Source of the DNA: Caldifarciminota bacterium
GTDB lineage: Bacteria > Hydrothermota > Tepidihabitantia > SM23-42
Assembly (NCBI GenBank): GCA_023128195.1
Contig: JAGMEL010000394.1
Span: forward strand, 1-8,030
DNA: 8,030 bases
Direction of reading: 5' to 3'
In this document: in pieces, positions 6,465 to 8,030 of the stretch
How positions within the stretch are numbered: the stretch's first letter is position 1
Layout: the number at the start of each line of letters is the position of its first letter
Notes under the pieces: model-generated
What the model was told of the DNA's origin: nothing
The model's database searches: none
What the model saw: the letters and a program-made list of their open reading frames with translations, nothing else
Position numbers and translations under genes: made by a program

Positions 6465-6695
6465 TGCAGGATCGTTCACCTTCGGTGAACTTGCAGGATC
6501 ATACGCCACATATTGTGGCGTATTCGCAGGAGACGTAGGATCGTCCGCCTCAAAACACAGCGGCGGACTCGTAAAACTTGTAAAGATATTGTTTGTGAAT
6601 TCCGCCAAAATATAATATAACAAAGCGAGCCCGCAGGAGATACTGCGAGTCCCGATTTTATCGGGACGATACTGCGAATGAAATGATACTGCGAG
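6465..6695. repeat. Hairpin cluster with recurring GCAGGATC / GATACTGCGA words
   Basis: TGCAGGATC or a variant precedes three consecutive hairpins of different sequence. These are GTTCACC/GGTGAAC (6474-6490, 7-bp stem, 3-nt loop), ATACGCCACA/TGTGGCGTAT (6501-6523, 10-bp stem, 3-nt loop) and GTCCGCC/GGCGGAC (6543-6568, 7-bp stem, 12-nt loop). Further right, GATACTGCGA occurs at 6639, 6668 and 6685, and the first two copies flank a fourth hairpin GTCCCGAT/ATCGGGAC (6649-6667, 8-bp stem, 3-nt loop). The block is richer in G+C than the genes around it. No stem is followed by a T-run on either strand, so these are not ordinary intrinsic terminators. A frame opens across this block on the minus strand, but it is composed of the repeat words and I do not call it a gene. 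Confidence 0.75.
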
Positions 6696-6843
6696 CCCTG
6701 TTAAATACAATAATTCTGGTATCCTTACCCAAATTAATTTAGTTGTTAAACTTTTCTCCTTTGTATATCATAAATCCTCTTTTTATTTAACGGGGCGAGC
6801 TTGTTTCGAGATTTTCGAGAAATAAAGCGATCCTGCGTTTCTA
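6696..6843. other. Gene-free remainder of the gap after the G1P dehydrogenase gene
   Basis: I see no supported gene here. The right end contains GCGAGC at 6795, two copies of TTTCGAGA (6804-6819 region) and GATCCTGCG at 6829-6837. The last is the reverse complement of the GCAGGATC word at the left edge of the hairpin cluster, so the whole 6466-6837 block is bounded by inverted copies. A minus-strand AAAGGAG at 6761-6755 has no start codon at a suitable distance. Confidence 0.5.
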
Positions 6844-7902
6844 CTACAGTTTTACTTTTCTTATAATCTTTTTGATCGCTTTTGGGGTCAATTTTTTGTC
6901 TTCTAAAATCGTATATCTTTCAGGTCTGATATTCTTTACATTGTATATTACCTCAATAAATTCATCCTCAGTAATGTCCAGGTGTTTCAAATTTTGTGGA
7001 AACGCTATCTGTGCATAAAGTTTTTTTACTTTATTCAGATATTCATTTCCCTGAAGAGCCATAGTAAAGATTGTACCAATGCCGACCTGTTCGCCATGCA
7101 GGGTTTTTCTCGGTGAATACAGATAATCTAATGAATGACTTATTTTATGTTCACTGCCACTGGCTGGTCGGGAAGAACCAACAATGCACATTGCAAAACC
7201 GCTTTTAATAAGACCGTGTGCCAGGCACAAAAGAAAATCGTTGTTTTTAATAGATCTATTTTGAAATTCCAAAAGGCTAATTGGTCCTGCCTCTGCTAAT
7301 GTGAGTGCTGCAGGTTCTATTTTTTCAATACCTTTTGATTGTGCGAGTCGTGCATCAAACACAGCCGAGAGATTTGATATCAGGTCACCCACTCCTGCCC
7401 TAATATGTCTTATCGGTGCTTTCTTTATTATATTGATGTCAACAATTACCCCATGAGGTGCTTTGGTTATGTGGCTAATTGGTATATTGTTTTTGTCTTT
7501 GATTACGGAAACCGGAGAAGCGATGCCATCATTCGATAAAATTGTTGGAATACTAATAAATTTTGTTTTACATTTTCCAGCAGCCAGTTTTGCAACATCC
7601 AGAACCTTGCCGCCTCCAAATCCAATGACTAAGTCTGGTTTTTCTTCTTTGATGAAATTTTTTATATTCTTAACATTTTCCTCATCACTATTTGATATTA
7701 AATGTTTAAAAATCTTGATTTTCTCTTTTTTAAAGATCGATGCGATTGTTTCACCGCCAAGTAAAAATGTTTTGCTGTCGCCGAATAATAAGACTTTCTT
7801 GAATTTTAATCTATGAAATAAAAGAATTTTGAAAAGATTTTTAAGCTTATTGTCACCGATCTCAATAAATTCCGGTAAATCAATTTTAAGTCTTTTTTTC
7901 AT
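6844..7902 (-). CDS. egsA: sn-Glycerol-1-phosphate dehydrogenase (EgsA/AraM family)
   Basis: A 352-residue protein of the iron/zinc-dependent alcohol dehydrogenase-like family, about the usual length. It is expected to reduce dihydroxyacetone phosphate to sn-glycerol-1-phosphate with NAD(P)H in the cytoplasm, the step that sets archaeal-type lipid stereochemistry. The nucleotide-binding motif is GFGGGKVLDVAK (94-105). PTILSNDGIASP (119-130) and APHGVIVDINIIKKAPIR (148-165) are typical of G1P dehydrogenases rather than glycerol dehydrogenases or 3-dehydroquinate synthases. Probable metal ligands are D173 in AGVGDLISNLSAVFD, H252 in SGSEHKISHSLD and H269 in LHGEQVG, all present. AraM of Bacillus subtilis is a bacterial example that makes heptaprenyl-glycerol lipids. 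No prenyltransferase partner (GGGP synthase type) lies in the window. The ATG at 7900-7902 follows a promoter whose predicted +1 is the ATG itself, and there is no Shine-Dalgarno. The gene ends with two tandem TAG codons. Confidence 0.88.
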   Translation of the reverse strand: MKKRLKIDLPEFIEIGDNKLKNLFKILLFHRLKFKKVLLFGDSKTFLLGGETIASIFKKEKIKIFKHLISNSDEENVKNIKNFIKEEKPDLVIGFGGGKVLDVAKLAAGKCKTKFISIPTILSNDGIASPVSVIKDKNNIPISHITKAPHGVIVDINIIKKAPIRHIRAGVGDLISNLSAVFDARLAQSKGIEKIEPAALTLAEAGPISLLEFQNRSIKNNDFLLCLAHGLIKSGFAMCIVGSSRPASGSEHKISHSLDYLYSPRKTLHGEQVGIGTIFTMALQGNEYLNKVKKLYAQIAFPQNLKHLDITEDEFIEVIYNVKNIRPERYTILEDKKLTPKAIKKIIRKVKL

Positions 7903-7908
7903 CCATTA

Positions 7909-7936
7909 AGATTAATGAAAAATTTTGATAAGTCAA
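7909..7936 (-). promoter_or_regulatory. Probable promoter for the G1P dehydrogenase gene, predicted leaderless
   Basis: On the minus strand TTGACT (7936-7931), a 16-nt spacer and TAATCT (7914-7909) are followed by exactly six bases and the ATG at 7902. The -10 box is weak on its own (it lacks the final consensus AAT order), but the spacing is identical to that of the lipoprotein gene promoter, which raises my confidence. Confidence 0.55.
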
Positions 7937-7943
7937 CCATCAT

Positions 7944-7978
7944 AAATTGTAAATTCTAAATCCGAAATCCTAAATATT
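7944..7978. repeat. Heptamer-period array, five AAATNNN units
   Basis: AAAT begins at 7944, 7951, 7958, 7965 and 7972, exactly 7 bp apart: AAATTGT, AAATTCT, AAATCCG, AAATCCT, AAATATT. It lies directly upstream of the -35 box of the G1P dehydrogenase promoter. It resembles the short tandemly repeated heptanucleotides described in cyanobacteria in form, not necessarily in origin. Confidence 0.7.
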
Positions 7979-8030
7979 CACCCCATTAGATATGCGCCTA
8001 ATTTATTTTTGAAACATTTATAGGATTGTG

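Noticed and set aside
6465..6568. CRISPR-like array
   Set aside because: The constant words are only 8-9 bp and the intervening pieces are self-complementary hairpins of unequal length, not unique spacers.
6649..6667. GTCCCGAT-TTT-ATCGGGAC as an intrinsic terminator
   Set aside because: The stem is good, but neither strand has a following T-run; it is better explained as part of the hairpin cluster.
6441..6710. An 89-codon minus-strand frame across the hairpin cluster
   Set aside because: It starts with TTG, has no ribosome binding site, is composed of the repeat words and stems, and its end overlaps the lipoprotein promoter.
6739..6771. A 10-codon minus-strand ATG frame after GAGGA
   Set aside because: The purine run is only 3 nt from the ATG, the peptide is very short, and nothing marks it as a real gene.
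7979..8030. Possible C-terminal tail of a further minus-strand gene at the right edge
   Set aside because: Two frames stay open for 10-16 codons from the edge before a stop, which is expected by chance; no motif supports either.

Overview
All seven protein-coding genes that I can support lie on the minus strand, so transcription runs from high to low coordinates. In that order they are: an sn-glycerol-1-phosphate dehydrogenase (6844-7902); a lipoprotein with TPR repeats fused to a periplasmic-binding-protein-like domain (4781-6415); a small two-helix membrane protein of DUF3098 type (4449-4673); a QueG-like epoxyqueuosine reductase homologue (3292-4317); a radical SAM/SPASM enzyme (2175-3290); a DUF1844 protein (1829-2134); and a DUF2723/TMEM260-type multi-pass membrane glycosyltransferase (1-1690) that runs off the left edge.

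The DNA is AT-rich and bacterial: there are lipoprotein, QueG, DUF1844 and DUF3098-like genes and sigma-70-type promoter hexamers. A bacterial G1P dehydrogenase, DUF2723, DUF3098-like and DUF1844 together point to the FCB superphylum or a neighbouring candidate phylum (WOR-3/Stahlbacteria- or Cloacimonadota-like). That placement is inference from gene families, not from a phylogenetic marker.

Region by region: 1-1690 membrane glycosyltransferase; 1691-1828 spacer filled with an 8-bp-period repeat array in two opposed halves; 1829-2134 DUF1844 with a near-consensus promoter ending almost at its ATG; 2175-4317 a tightly packed radical SAM/QueG pair (one base between the stop and the GTG start); 4318-4448 a second 8-bp-period array with a different consensus; 4449-4673 small membrane protein, the only gene with a clear Shine-Dalgarno; 4674-4780 spacer with AATT-based words; 4781-6415 lipoprotein; 6416-6843 a 428-bp gene-free gap with a cluster of hairpins embedded in recurring short words; 6844-7902 G1P dehydrogenase; 7903-8030 its promoter, a 7-bp-period array, and an edge stretch with nothing I can identify.

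The genes do not form one obvious pathway. G1P dehydrogenase would supply the backbone of archaeal-type lipids, the lipoprotein and glycosyltransferase are cell-envelope proteins, and QueG is a tRNA-modification family. The most interesting signals are not single genes. Three genes share a promoter-to-ATG layout (TTGAC-type -35, 16-nt spacer, -10, then 5-6 nt to the ATG) that predicts leaderless mRNAs, and nearly every intergenic gap carries its own short-period degenerate repeat array (periods 7, 8, 8 and about 9-10) or hairpin cluster.
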